From Thermodesulfomicrobium sp. WS (lineage in GTDB: Bacteria; Desulfobacterota; Desulfovibrionia; Desulfovibrionales; Desulfomicrobiaceae): DNA of 64,000 nt. Positions 53,145 to 62,173 of the stretch are shown piece by piece (position 1 is the stretch's first letter; every line of letters begins with the position of its first letter). Below the pieces are notes generated by a model. It was given only the letters and a program-made list of their open reading frames with translations, was not told the origin of the DNA and did not search any database. The stretch lies in the NCBI RefSeq assembly GCF_027925145.1, contig NZ_AP027130.1, forward strand, positions 372,001-436,000. Direction: 5' to 3'. The translations under genes and the position numbers were made by a program.

Positions 53145-54665
53145 CTAATGGGCCATGGGCATGTCCGCGCCGTGGGCCGGGCGGCGCACGATCCACATGA
53201 GCACCGCCAGTGCGAAGAAAAACAGGGCCTGGAGGTGGAAGACGTCCATATAGGCCATGAAAGCCGCTTGACGCAAGGTGGCCTGATAGAGGGTCCCCAA
53301 TGCCTGGTCTGCGGACCCGAGGAGTGTTTGCAATCGGTCTACGGCTTCCGCGAAGGGGAGGTCGTATGGGGTGGTGTGTTCCACCAGGCGGGCCTGGTGG
53401 AATTGCGCGCGCCGAGCCAGCATGGTGGTGACGAAGGCCGTGCCGAAGGACCCCCCGAGATTGCGCAGGAGGTTGAACAAGGCCGAGGCATTACTCATGC
53501 GCTCGTTGGGCACGAAGGCCATGGTGAGGTACGAGAGGGGCACGAAGAAGCAGGCGATGCCGATGGCCTGGATGTTGCGGCTCATCATGGCCGTGCCGAT
53601 GTCGATCTCCAGGGTGAAGCGGGACATGTACAGCAACGAGAGCCCGGAGACCACAAGGCCGAAGCAGAGGATGAGGCGGGCGTCGATCTTTTGGGTAAGC
53701 CGTCCGACTGCCGGCAAAATGAGGAGCATGATGGCCCCGCTGGGCCCGAGCACCACGCCGGCGAGCCACGAGGTATAGCCCATGAGGTGCTGGAGATACA
53801 TGGGCAGCAGCACAATGGCCCCGAAAAAGGCGAAGAAGCCGAAAAACATGACCACATTGCCCGTGGCGAAATTGCGATCAGCGAAGATGCGGAGGTCCAC
53901 CACCGGGTTGGGGTGGCGCAGCTCCCAGAACACCAAGGCGGTGAGGCATACTGCCGCCACCACGGCCAGGGTGGTCATGGCCGGTGAGGCAAACCAGTCT
54001 TCCTGCTGCCCCTTGTCGAGGAGCACCTGCAGGCAGCCCAGTCCCACGACGAGGAGCGTAAGGCCCACGGTATCCACGATTTCTCCGGCTTGGCGGCGCT
54101 CAAGATACGGCGGGTCTTCCACGAAGGTCTGGATCATGAGGACGGCGATCACCCCTATGGGCACGTTGATGAAGAAGATCCAATGCCAGGAGGCGTGGTC
54201 GGTGATGTACCCGCCCAGCAAGGGGCCCAGGATGGGGCCGAGCACGGCGCCCATGGCGAATACGGCCATGGCGAGGCCACGTTCAGCGGGAGGAAAGGTT
54301 TCCAGGAGGATGGCTTGGGAGACGGGTTGCAGTCCGCCGCCGCCCATCCCTTGGAGGATGCGGAAGAAGATGAGGGCCTCCAGGCTGGTGGCCAGGCCGC
54401 AGAGCATGGAGGCGCCGGTAAAGACTGCCACGGAGGCGAGGAGATAGTTTTTGCGGCCCATGACGCGCCCGAGCCAGCCGCTCATGGGGATGATCACGGC
54501 GTTGGCCACGAGGTAGGAGGTGAGCACCCAGGTGACTTCGTCTTGGCCGGCGGAAAGCGAACCCTGGATATGGCCGAGGGCCACGTTGGCGATGGAGGTG
54601 TCGAGGATCTCCAGCAGCGTTGGAATCATGACGCTGGCGGTGATCCACCACTTGGCCGACTGCAT
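53145..54665 (-). CDS. emrB: MFS multidrug efflux permease, EmrB/QacA (DHA2) family
   Basis: 506 residues, 14 predicted membrane segments. DTSIANVALGHIQGSL near residue 23 is the DHA2 motif D1; GWLGRVMGRKNYLL near residue 62 is motif A; RILQGMGGGGLQPVSQAIL near residue 103 is motif B and GPILGPLLGGYI near residue 144 the antiporter motif. The ATG at 54665 is chosen over GTG 54671 because GGAG is properly spaced only for the ATG. Coupled to the EmrA-like adaptor upstream; a drug or toxic-compound exporter of unknown substrate. Confidence 0.92.
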   Translation of the reverse strand: MQSAKWWITASVMIPTLLEILDTSIANVALGHIQGSLSAGQDEVTWVLTSYLVANAVIIPMSGWLGRVMGRKNYLLASVAVFTGASMLCGLATSLEALIFFRILQGMGGGGLQPVSQAILLETFPPAERGLAMAVFAMGAVLGPILGPLLGGYITDHASWHWIFFINVPIGVIAVLMIQTFVEDPPYLERRQAGEIVDTVGLTLLVVGLGCLQVLLDKGQQEDWFASPAMTTLAVVAAVCLTALVFWELRHPNPVVDLRIFADRNFATGNVVMFFGFFAFFGAIVLLPMYLQHLMGYTSWLAGVVLGPSGAIMLLILPAVGRLTQKIDARLILCFGLVVSGLSLLYMSRFTLEIDIGTAMMSRNIQAIGIACFFVPLSYLTMAFVPNERMSNASALFNLLRNLGGSFGTAFVTTMLARRAQFHQARLVEHTTPYDLPFAEAVDRLQTLLGSADQALGTLYQATLRQAAFMAYMDVFHLQALFFFALAVLMWIVRRPAHGADMPMAH

Positions 54666-54667
54666 GC

Positions 54668-55855
54668 TCACTCCACAAAGACCGTGGGCACGACGCTCAG
54701 TCCCAAGCGCAGCGGCACCTGCGCCGGGTCATAGGGATCGAGCCGGATACGCACCGGCACCCGCTGGACGACCTTGACGTAGTTGCCCATGGCGTTTTCC
54801 GGCGGAAAGAGGGAGAAGACCGCGCCGGTACCAGCCATGATGGACTCCACCTGCCCGGTGAGGCGTACCCCAGGCAGGGCGTCCACCGCGATTTCCGCCC
54901 GCTGGCCCGGACGCATGCGGCCGATCTGGCTCTCCTTGAAATTGGCCGTGACCCACAAGTGTTCCGGGTCCAGAGGCACGATGGCCAAGAGCGGCTTGCC
55001 GGCGGCCACCACCATGCCGGCTTCCACGTTCTTCTTGCTCACCTGGCCACGGGCAGGGGCGAGGATGCGGGTATAGGAGAGCTGGAGCTCGGCCTGGCGC
55101 AGGCGTTCCCGGGCGAGATCCCGCTTGGCCGCAGCGGCGCGGCGTTCCAAGTCCTTGATGGTGGTCACGTCCTGGCCGGTGGAGGCCAGCTTGACGGCGG
55201 CCTCGGCGCGTTCCACCTCGCTGGCGAAGCGAGCGCGGGCGGCCATGGCTGCGGCAAGACTGGCCCGGGCGGCGTCCAGGGCGGCTTTGGCCTGGTCGTG
55301 GTGCGTGCGTGCGGCATCCAGGGTCGCTTGGGGGACGAGATCTTGGGCGCGCAGTTGGGTTTGGCGCTGCAGGTCCAGTTGCGCCAGCTGCAGGGCGGCC
55401 TCAAGCCCGCGGATTTGATTTTCAGCTGCCGTGACCTGGGCTTCGGCCTCGGTGAGGGCGCGGCGGGCGGCCTCCACGGCTGCCGTGGCCGCAGCCACCT
55501 GAAGATCGGTCTGATTGGCCTGCAGCGGCACGCCCACGGACGCGGAGGCCAGGACGGCCTCGGCGGTGGCGAGATCCGCCCGCGCCTGGGCCACGGCGAC
55601 TTCGTAGTCCGTGGGGTCCAGGAGGACAAGCGGCTGGCCCTCTTCCACCACCTGGTTTTCGTCCACGAGCACCTGCACCACGGTGCCGGAAACCCGCGCG
55701 GCCACGGGGTGGATATGGCCTTCCACGAAGGCGTCGTCCGTGCTCTCCCGGCCATGGCTCCACCAAAGATATCCGGCGCCGGCGGCCAGGAGTACGAAGA
55801 GGACGGTGACGATGCGGCGGGCCTTGGCGTTTCCTTTCCAGGTCAAACCATTCAT
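54668..55855 (-). CDS. emrA: HlyD/EmrA-family membrane fusion protein
   Basis: 395 residues. One N-terminal membrane helix, then the EmrA signature ESTDDAFVEGHIHPVAARVS near residue 37, a lipoyl-like half, a long Ala-rich coiled coil (about residues 90-255), a returning half (YTRILAPARGQVSKKNVEAG) and a beta-barrel. It bridges the permease to an outer-membrane channel, not encoded beside it. GAGGAGG precedes ATG 55855. 105 bases without a gene separate it from the spl-like gene. Confidence 0.92.
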   Translation of the reverse strand: MNGLTWKGNAKARRIVTVLFVLLAAGAGYLWWSHGRESTDDAFVEGHIHPVAARVSGTVVQVLVDENQVVEEGQPLVLLDPTDYEVAVAQARADLATAEAVLASASVGVPLQANQTDLQVAAATAAVEAARRALTEAEAQVTAAENQIRGLEAALQLAQLDLQRQTQLRAQDLVPQATLDAARTHHDQAKAALDAARASLAAAMAARARFASEVERAEAAVKLASTGQDVTTIKDLERRAAAAKRDLARERLRQAELQLSYTRILAPARGQVSKKNVEAGMVVAAGKPLLAIVPLDPEHLWVTANFKESQIGRMRPGQRAEIAVDALPGVRLTGQVESIMAGTGAVFSLFPPENAMGNYVKVVQRVPVRIRLDPYDPAQVPLRLGLSVVPTVFVE

Positions 55856-55960
55856 AGGGATTCCTCCTCTGAGGGCAGCAGCGCTGTGCGCCCTACCGCG
55901 CCCGCCGCGGAGGGGCAAGGTGTGGCCGTGGAAGACGGTGGGGTCGGGCGCTGGCGCAGG

Positions 55961-57073
55961 TCATCGGCAGAGGCCCTCGGCGTCCCCAAAGGCTAGGGCC
56001 TCCAGGCGTCGGGCAAGTCCCCCGAAATCTTGAGGGGTGGTGCCAAGAACGGCCCGCCACACCAGATCGGACTCCATACAGAGATAGAGCTTGCTCCCGA
56101 ATCCCGCCTTGCGCAGCAGACCAGCCACAAAGGCGAGCTGCTGCACGCGCAGGGGCCTGAGCAGCCGAAGCTTGCCATCGAGCCCCTGGATCATCTCGGC
56201 GTGGATGTAGCGGGCGTTCGGAAAGCGCTCCTGGATGCGGCTTTTGAGCTGCGGCATGCAGCGAAACGACCCCAGGCTGATGTAGGCCACCTGCTCGGGC
56301 CGGAGCGTATCCGCAATGGCGGTGACCGTCTGGCGGTAGCCGCGTTCCCAGCCCGGGTAATGGAGGATGGGGTCGAAGTGGAGGCAGACCCGCAGCCCTG
56401 CATGGGCGCAGGCTTTGGCCGCGGCGAGGCGCTCTTCCAGGGAGGCCCGGGGACCGTGTTCTTCGCTTTCCACCATATCCGGGGCATTGACGGACCAGGC
56501 GGGCAGCACCCGCCGGGGATCGCGCACGTGCGCAAGCCAGGAGAGGTCCACCACCTTGGATTTGAGTTCCAAGACTGCGTTGGCAAAGGGCTCCAGCATG
56601 CGGATGAGCGCGGCGCTCATGCCGGTGATGGATTCGAGCGCCAGGGAATCGGTGAATTCGCCGGTCCCCAGGCGCCAGCGCCGCTGGGCAGAGGCCTGAA
56701 GCGCGGTGGTGACTTCCGCCTCCAGGTCGTCCCAATTGGCCCAGACCTTGAGGGTGGGGTCGTCGAAATAGGCTTGGAGGATGCAATAGGAGCAGGCCAG
56801 CGGACAATTCTCCCCGATGTGCAGGATGTGGTAGCCGCAGCAGCGGTACTGGCTGGTGCCGGGGCATGGGCGCAGGAAGCGGCCGCGGAAGTCCTTGAGG
56901 TACAGGGTATGGGCATCGCAGGGGGCCGGTTCCTCGGGAGCGCGTACGTGCCAGGCGGCCTCTGGGAGGGCGCGTCGCACGCGGCAGGCGAGCTCCGAGG
57001 CCGCCACCGACGCATCCACCACCACGCGGCCGATGCGCTGGCCAAGGGCGGTTGCGAGTGCCGCGGAACTCAT
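55961..57073 (-). CDS. Spore photoproduct lyase-like radical SAM protein
   Basis: 370 residues. GENCPLACSYCILQAYF holds the radical SAM cysteines Cys90, Cys94 and Cys97 in the SPL-family context, preceded by a Cys-rich PGTSQYRCCGYHILHIG. Further matches are FTDSLALESITG near residue 154 and VCLHFDPILHYPGWERGY near residue 240. Spore photoproduct lyase repairs thymine dimers of spores, yet no sporulation gene is present here, so the substrate is uncertain. GGAGATCGGCGC precedes the ATG, which overlaps the ParB-like stop by four bases. Confidence 0.85.
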   Translation of the reverse strand: MSSAALATALGQRIGRVVVDASVAASELACRVRRALPEAAWHVRAPEEPAPCDAHTLYLKDFRGRFLRPCPGTSQYRCCGYHILHIGENCPLACSYCILQAYFDDPTLKVWANWDDLEAEVTTALQASAQRRWRLGTGEFTDSLALESITGMSAALIRMLEPFANAVLELKSKVVDLSWLAHVRDPRRVLPAWSVNAPDMVESEEHGPRASLEERLAAAKACAHAGLRVCLHFDPILHYPGWERGYRQTVTAIADTLRPEQVAYISLGSFRCMPQLKSRIQERFPNARYIHAEMIQGLDGKLRLLRPLRVQQLAFVAGLLRKAGFGSKLYLCMESDLVWRAVLGTTPQDFGGLARRLEALAFGDAEGLCR

Positions 57074-58038
57074 GCGCCGATCTCCATAAGCGCGGCCCAA
57101 CCGGGGTGGCGGGCGCAGCGCTCCAGTGCCTTGGCCGCGGCAGCCACGTCTTCGGGCCGTGTGACGCGCAGCCGCAGCTCCACGTGTCCGGTTTCGAATT
57201 GGTCCGTGCGTTCCATGCGCCAGGGTCGAGGAAGACCGATGCTCTTGGCTGCGGCATGCCAGGCCTCTTCCAGGCGGCAGAGCTCCGGGTAGCGTAGCCG
57301 ACGTGCGGCCTCGAGGATGCGGGCCATGGCGTCCTTGGGGGAGAGCTGACCGGCGGCCTCGATCCCCAGGCAGGAGACGAGGTCGCGCAGTGGCTGTTCG
57401 GTGCGCTGGGCGGTTTCCTGAAGCCACGAGACGAGTTGGGCAAGGCTTGCCTGCGACCAGGCGTAGGCGGCCACCACCGGGGTCAGGGCCGTGAGGTCGT
57501 CCGGGGGAAGCTTGGCCAGGATTGGTGCCACGGTCAGGCAGGCGTGGCCGCGGACGATCCATTGATCCCAGCTTGCCGGAAGCGCAAGCCAGGCAGCCAG
57601 GAGGCGGGCGGTCTTGGAGTGCGGGTGCACGGCCAAGAGGGCGAGGGTATCGTCCCACGCCATGCCAAGGGTGCTTGCGCTCCGGGCTGCGGTCACCAGA
57701 CGGGCTTCGGTGCGCGGTTTATGGAAATTGGCGGCGAGGTGGCATTCGAGGCGCCCTTGGGGGGAAAGCGGCCCCACGTCCAGGCAGAGGACCTGGTCGT
57801 GGCCCGCACGCAGGCGGCCCAAGCCGTCCACGAGCAGCACGGGCTCTTGGGATGCGTCCACGAGGATGGGCGAGAGGACGCCTGAACGCGCCAGCGAGGC
57901 GGCAAGTTCGGGGCTGGGCGCTTCGGACCATACGAGCCACGGGCCCGTGGCGTCGATCGACTGCGGGGAAGCCCAAAAAAGCCGGGGAGTTTTTGGATGT
58001 TGCGGGTAACTCTCTGGAAAAAAAGCCTGTCTTGACAA
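57070..58038 (-). CDS. ParB-like nuclease/CTPase-fold domain protein
   Basis: About 322 residues. GVLSPILVDASQEPVLLVDG followed by LGRLRAGHDQV resembles the N-terminal ParB/Srx fold (GxxxPIxV...LVDGxRR). The rest is helical and rich in Ala and Leu, with no clear ParB helix-turn-helix. The start is uncertain: TTG 58038 has GAGGGGG ten bases upstream and keeps the gene clear of a plus-strand promoter; ATGs at 58095 or 58140 would add 19 or 34 residues. It is translationally coupled to the photoproduct lyase-like gene and is not a chromosomal ParB, since no parA is near. Confidence 0.65.
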   Translation of the reverse strand: MSRQAFFPESYPQHPKTPRLFWASPQSIDATGPWLVWSEAPSPELAASLARSGVLSPILVDASQEPVLLVDGLGRLRAGHDQVLCLDVGPLSPQGRLECHLAANFHKPRTEARLVTAARSASTLGMAWDDTLALLAVHPHSKTARLLAAWLALPASWDQWIVRGHACLTVAPILAKLPPDDLTALTPVVAAYAWSQASLAQLVSWLQETAQRTEQPLRDLVSCLGIEAAGQLSPKDAMARILEAARRLRYPELCRLEEAWHAAAKSIGLPRPWRMERTDQFETGHVELRLRVTRPEDVAAAAKALERCARHPGWAALMEIGA

Positions 58039-58061
58039 TTTCCCAACCCCCTCTCTATAGG
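58032..58061 (+). promoter_or_regulatory. Sigma-70 promoter upstream of the EF-G paralogue
   Basis: TTGACA (58032-58037) with TATAGG (58056-58061) at 18 bases, or CTATAG at 17 bases. The perfect -35 indicates strong transcription. It gives a 5' leader of about 180 bases before the start codon at 58249. Confidence 0.7.
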
Positions 58062-58210
58062 GCCAAAATCTTGAAAAAATTGAATGCCTCTGCATGGCGC
58101 CCCTGCCGGGCCACGCAGGCGGCCCTGATGCTTGGAACAATCACGGCAGGATGGCAAGCCTTGGCGAGCAGGCACGCAGCCGGCAGGCTGCTCCCAGATA
58201 TCCAATTTTC

Positions 58211-58224
58211 TGGCGCATGCGCCA
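58211..58224. other. Perfect palindrome before the EF-G paralogue
   Basis: TGGCGCATGCGCCA is self-complementary over 14 bases and lies 25 bases before the start codon, just upstream of the GGAAAGGGGG binding site. It could be a repressor site or a leader hairpin. Confidence 0.4.
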
Positions 58225-58248
58225 AATCTATGTGGAAAGGGGGCCCGT

Positions 58249-60309
58249 ATGCAGGATCGATTGGAGAAACAACGGACGTATGCCCTGATTGGACATGGCG
58301 GCACCGGGAAGACATCGCTGGCGGAGCTCATGCTGGTGGCTTCTGGGGCCTTGTCGCGCCAGGGCAAGATTGAAGAAGGCACCACGGCCTTGGACTACGA
58401 ACCCGAAGAGATCAAACGCCGCGGCAGTATTCAGCCGGGGTTTGCCCATTTTACGTGGAAGGGGGCGGATCACTTTCTCGTGGATACGCCGGGAGATACC
58501 AATTTCATCGGGGATCTGCCGTATCTGCTCACCGCTGTGGACGGCGTGGTGCTGGTGGTGGACGCCCTCGATGGGGTCAAGCCCCTCACCAAAAAGATTT
58601 GGGGCGAGGCGCGCAAACTCAACCTGCCCGCCTTGGTGTTCGTGAACAAGATGGACCGGGAGCGGGCGGATTTTGCCATGGCCATGGGCGGGCTCTCCTC
58701 GGTGCTCGGGGTGCGGGCGGTGCCGCTTTTTCTGCCCATCGGCAGCGAAGCGGACTTTCGCGGCGTCGTGGACGTGCTTGGGGACAGCGCCTTCTTTTTC
58801 GGCCAGGACGGGACGCTGAGCCCAGGGCCGGTGCCGGCGGAGATGCAGGACGCGGTGCAGGCCGCGCGGGAAGTGGCGGTGGAGAACATCGCCGAGACCA
58901 GCGAGGAGCTCATGGAGCGCTATCTGGACGCGGGCGAGCTTTCCGCCGAGGACCTGGAGGCGGGGCTGCGCCAGGGCGTTCAGGACCAGTCCTTGGTCCC
59001 GGTGGTGCCTGGGGCGGCCTTGGCGGCCAAGGGCGGATCGCTGCTTTTGGACGCCATTGTCCGGTTTTTGCCCGCACCCCTGGCGCGGGCCCCGTGGCAG
59101 GGCAAGGACGGCGCCACACGTGCCTCCAGCCCGGATGAGCCCCTGGCGGCCTTTGTGTGCAAGACCCTTTCGGATCCTTTTACCGGCCAGCTCTCCATCC
59201 TGCGTGTGCTCTCGGGGGTATTGACTCCGGACATGCAGGTTATGAACGCCACCAAGGAAGACAAGGAAAAGATCGGCGGCCTCTTGTTCTTGGAAGGCAA
59301 AAAGCAGGTCCCGTGCAAGGAGCCGGTGGGGCCGGGGGCCATTGTGGCCGTGGCCAAGCTCAAAAACACCTCCACTGGGGATACGTTGTGTGCCGAGAAG
59401 GCCCCATTTGTGCTCGTCCCGCCCAAGCTCACCCCGCCCATCATCAGCTACGCCCTGGCGGCGCAGGAAAAGGGCGACGAGGACAAGGTGTTCGCCGCAG
59501 TGCAGAAGCTCTTGGACGAAGACATCTGTCTGCACTTGGAGCGGAACGAAGACACTGGCGACATGCTCTTGTCCGGCATGGGGCAGCTGCACATCGAACT
59601 GGCGGTGGAAAAGGCCAAGCGCCGGTACAAGGCCAATATCCTGCTGCAGACGCCCAAGATTCCGTACCGGGAGACCATCAAGGGCAAGGCCCAGGTGCAG
59701 GGGCGGCACAAAAAGCAGTCCGGTGGCCGCGGTCAGTTCGGAGACTGCTGGATCCGTATGGAGCCGCTGCCGCGGGGCGCGGGGTATGAGTTCGTGGACG
59801 AGGTGGTGGGCGGCGCCATCCCCCGCAACTACATCCCGGCGGTAGACAAGGGTATTCAGGAGGCCGCAGCCCGAGGCTTTTTGGCGGGGTATCCGGTCAT
59901 CGACTTCAAGGTCACGCTGTACGACGGTTCCTACCACTCCGTGGACTCTTCGGAAATGGCCTTCAAGATCGCGGGCTCGCTGGCCTTCAAAAAGGCCATG
60001 GAGCAGTGTAGTCCCGTTTTGCTGGAGCCGGTCATGCTGGTGAGCGTGTTCATCCCGGATGAGTACATGGGCGATATTATCGGCGACCTTTCCAGCCGGC
60101 GCGGCCGGGTGCTCGGGTCTGATTCCAGCGGCGGCGTCACCGAGGTGCGGGCCCATGTGCCCATGGCGGAGATGATGCAGTACGCCCAGACCTTGCGTTC
60201 CATGACCGGCGGCCAGGGGACCTTTACCATGGAGTTCGACCACTACGAGGAATGCCCGCCGCAGATCGCGGAGGCCGTCATCGCCGAATCCAAGCGTCCC
60301 GAAGCGTAG
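58249..60309 (+). CDS. fusA2: EF-G-like translational GTPase (second elongation factor G)
   Basis: 686 residues with all EF-G domains. G1 is GHGGTGKT (residues 15-22), G3 DTPGDTNF and G4 NKMD; domain IV has the GRHKKQSGGRGQFGDCWI region and domain V ends in MGDIIGDLSSRRGRVLG. The P-loop reads GHGGTGKT rather than GHVDAGKT, which marks the EF-G-2/EF-G-like group found beside a canonical EF-G. It may act in ribosome recycling or under stress, not as the main translocase. The start at 58249 follows GGAAAGGGGG. Confidence 0.9.
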   Translation: MQDRLEKQRTYALIGHGGTGKTSLAELMLVASGALSRQGKIEEGTTALDYEPEEIKRRGSIQPGFAHFTWKGADHFLVDTPGDTNFIGDLPYLLTAVDGVVLVVDALDGVKPLTKKIWGEARKLNLPALVFVNKMDRERADFAMAMGGLSSVLGVRAVPLFLPIGSEADFRGVVDVLGDSAFFFGQDGTLSPGPVPAEMQDAVQAAREVAVENIAETSEELMERYLDAGELSAEDLEAGLRQGVQDQSLVPVVPGAALAAKGGSLLLDAIVRFLPAPLARAPWQGKDGATRASSPDEPLAAFVCKTLSDPFTGQLSILRVLSGVLTPDMQVMNATKEDKEKIGGLLFLEGKKQVPCKEPVGPGAIVAVAKLKNTSTGDTLCAEKAPFVLVPPKLTPPIISYALAAQEKGDEDKVFAAVQKLLDEDICLHLERNEDTGDMLLSGMGQLHIELAVEKAKRRYKANILLQTPKIPYRETIKGKAQVQGRHKKQSGGRGQFGDCWIRMEPLPRGAGYEFVDEVVGGAIPRNYIPAVDKGIQEAAARGFLAGYPVIDFKVTLYDGSYHSVDSSEMAFKIAGSLAFKKAMEQCSPVLLEPVMLVSVFIPDEYMGDIIGDLSSRRGRVLGSDSSGGVTEVRAHVPMAEMMQYAQTLRSMTGGQGTFTMEFDHYEECPPQIAEAVIAESKRPEA

Positions 60310-60337
60310 CCTTCGCGTGGGGCGCACGATGCATCTG

Positions 60338-60377
60338 CAAGCAGCAGGTCGCTTCTGCGGCCTGTTGCTTGTTTTTT
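60338..60377 (+). terminator. Intrinsic terminator after the EF-G paralogue
   Basis: CAAGCAGCAGGTCGC pairs with GCGGCCTGTTGCTTG (some G-U) around a TTCT loop and is followed by six T (60372-60377). RNase J therefore needs its own promoter in the following 50 bases; none is obvious. Confidence 0.9.
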
Positions 60378-60428
60378 GGCCTCACGTGGCGTATCTCCAG
60401 AAGCACACGCTTATCTAAGGAAGGACGC

Positions 60429-62084
60429 ATGGCTGTACCTTCGGTGACCATCACGCCCCTGGGAGGGTTTGGCGAAATCGGCATGAATTGCCTGGTGCTG
60501 GAGACGCCACAGAGCATGCTCGTGGTGGATTGCGGACTCATGTTTCCGGACGCCGTGCTCTACGGGGTGGACGTGGTCATCCCGCGTCTGGATTTCATTT
60601 TCGAGCGCCGCCACAAGCTGGCCGGCATTGTCCTCACCCACGGTCATGAAGACCATATCGGCGCTTTGCCGTGGCTGCTCCCCGGGCTCTCCCGGCCGCC
60701 GGTGTATGGATCTGAGTTCACCTTGCGCCTGGTGCTCAAGAAGCTCCAGGAGCGGGGCCAAGAGCACCTTTGGGACCCTCGGCCGGTGCGCGCTGCAGAC
60801 CGCGTGGAGGTAGGCGACGTTGCCTGTACGTTCATCGCCGTATGCCATTCCATCGTGGAAGGCTTTGGCTTGGGGCTGGAGACCCCGGCCGGCCGCATGA
60901 TCCACACCGGGGATTTCAAGCTCGACCCCACGCCGCTCGGCGGCCATACCACGGACCTGGAGGCCTTTGCCCGCTTTGCCCAACCCGGGGTACAGCTCCT
61001 TTTGGCCGACTCCACCAATGTGGAGCGCGAGGGGCAATCCCTGTCCGAGCGCGAAATCCAGACGACCCTCGATGAGGTCATCCGCCAGGCCCCCGGCCGG
61101 GTGCTAGTGACCCTTTTTTCCAGTCATATCCAACGCATTCAAGAGATTCTCGACATCGCCGCAGCCCAAGGCCGTACCGTGGCATTTACGGGCCGCAGCC
61201 TGTCCATCAATATGGAGATCGCCCGGGATTTGGGGCTTTTGCGCATGGATCCGGGTCGGTGCCATCCATTGGAGTTTCTGCCGGCGAGCGCCCGGGACCG
61301 GGCCATCATCCTGCTTACCGGCTCCCAGGGCGAGCCCCTTTCCGCCTTGAGCCGCGTGGCCCGGGGCGAGCACCGGCAGCTTGCCATCGAACCCGGGGAT
61401 TTGGTGATCCTCTCCTCGAGCTTCATCCCCGGCAACACCCGGGCCATCACGCGGGTCATCAACGACCTCTACCGCCTCGGCGCCACGGTGCTGCACGAAA
61501 AAATCCAGGCCATCCACGCCTCGGGTCACGCCCACCGCGAGGAGTTGGCCACCATGATCCGTACGGTGCAGCCCAAGTTTTTCATCCCCCTGCATGGCGA
61601 ATACCGGCATCTGGTCAAGCACGCCCAACTGGCGGTGGAATGTGGTGTTGCGCCGGAACGGGCCTTGGTGCTCGAAGACGGCCACCCGGTGACCTTGATG
61701 GCCGATGGGAACATCCGCTTGGAAGATCCGGTGGCGGCGGATTCGGTGCTCGTGGACGGCAAGGGTGTCGGCGACGTGGGCCAGAGTGTGCTCAAGGAGC
61801 GGCAGATCTTGGCGGGCGAAGGCATGGTGGTGGCGCTTTTGGTCCAGGACGAGTACGGCACCGTGGTCTTTGGGCCGAGCCTGCAGTCCAAGGGCTTTAT
61901 TTTTGAGCAGCAATTTGCCCACCTGCTCCAGGACGCCCAATGTCTCATCCTCGACATCGTGGAGTCGGATCCCCGTCAGGACGCCCGCAAGATGGAAGAC
62001 CGCATCCGCCAATCCCTGCGGCGTTTTTTCCGCAACGTCTTGGATCGCGACCCCATTGTCGTGCCCATCGTGGTGCGGGTGTAG
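60429..62084 (+). CDS. rnj: Ribonuclease J
   Basis: 551 residues of the beta-CASP metallo-beta-lactamase family, with 5' exonuclease and endonuclease activity on mRNA and rRNA. THGHEDHIGALP holds His71, His73, Asp75 and His76 of the zinc site; IHTGDFKLD, the beta-CASP ADSTNVEREGQSLSE and the C-terminal PLHGEYRHLVKHAQLA are typical. ATG 60429 follows AAGGAAGGACGC. RNase J replaces or supplements RNase E in many Deltaproteobacteria and firmicutes. Confidence 0.95.
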   Translation: MAVPSVTITPLGGFGEIGMNCLVLETPQSMLVVDCGLMFPDAVLYGVDVVIPRLDFIFERRHKLAGIVLTHGHEDHIGALPWLLPGLSRPPVYGSEFTLRLVLKKLQERGQEHLWDPRPVRAADRVEVGDVACTFIAVCHSIVEGFGLGLETPAGRMIHTGDFKLDPTPLGGHTTDLEAFARFAQPGVQLLLADSTNVEREGQSLSEREIQTTLDEVIRQAPGRVLVTLFSSHIQRIQEILDIAAAQGRTVAFTGRSLSINMEIARDLGLLRMDPGRCHPLEFLPASARDRAIILLTGSQGEPLSALSRVARGEHRQLAIEPGDLVILSSSFIPGNTRAITRVINDLYRLGATVLHEKIQAIHASGHAHREELATMIRTVQPKFFIPLHGEYRHLVKHAQLAVECGVAPERALVLEDGHPVTLMADGNIRLEDPVAADSVLVDGKGVGDVGQSVLKERQILAGEGMVVALLVQDEYGTVVFGPSLQSKGFIFEQQFAHLLQDAQCLILDIVESDPRQDARKMEDRIRQSLRRFFRNVLDRDPIVVPIVVRV

Positions 62085-62113
62085 GGGGCGTTGGGTTTTC
62101 TCTCGAAGACGGC

Positions 62114-62150
62114 GGCCCCCTCGAAATCACGCGCGATTCGAGGGGGCCTT
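62114..62150. terminator. Convergent hairpin between RNase J and the TolC-family gene
   Basis: GGCCCCCTCGAA (62114-62125) pairs perfectly with TTCGAGGGGGCC (62137-62148) around an 11-base loop. It has only TT after it on the plus strand and no T-run on the minus strand, but its position between two convergent stops supports a shared terminator. Confidence 0.65.
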
Positions 62151-62173
62151 TGCCGGCGGTCGCGTGGTAAGGG

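Noticed and set aside
54666-54671. GTG start for emrB
   Set aside because: The ribosome binding GGAG would be almost adjacent to the GTG; it is correctly spaced for ATG 54665.
55961-57073. Reading the photoproduct lyase homologue as evidence of sporulation
   Set aside because: No spo, ger or ssp genes are in the window and the other features are Gram-negative (TolC, FliC/D/S, RND); SPL-like proteins are known in non-spore-formers.
57070-58038. Chromosome partition ParB and a nearby replication origin
   Set aside because: No parA, parS-like repeats or DnaA boxes were seen, and the ParB helix-turn-helix is not recognisable.
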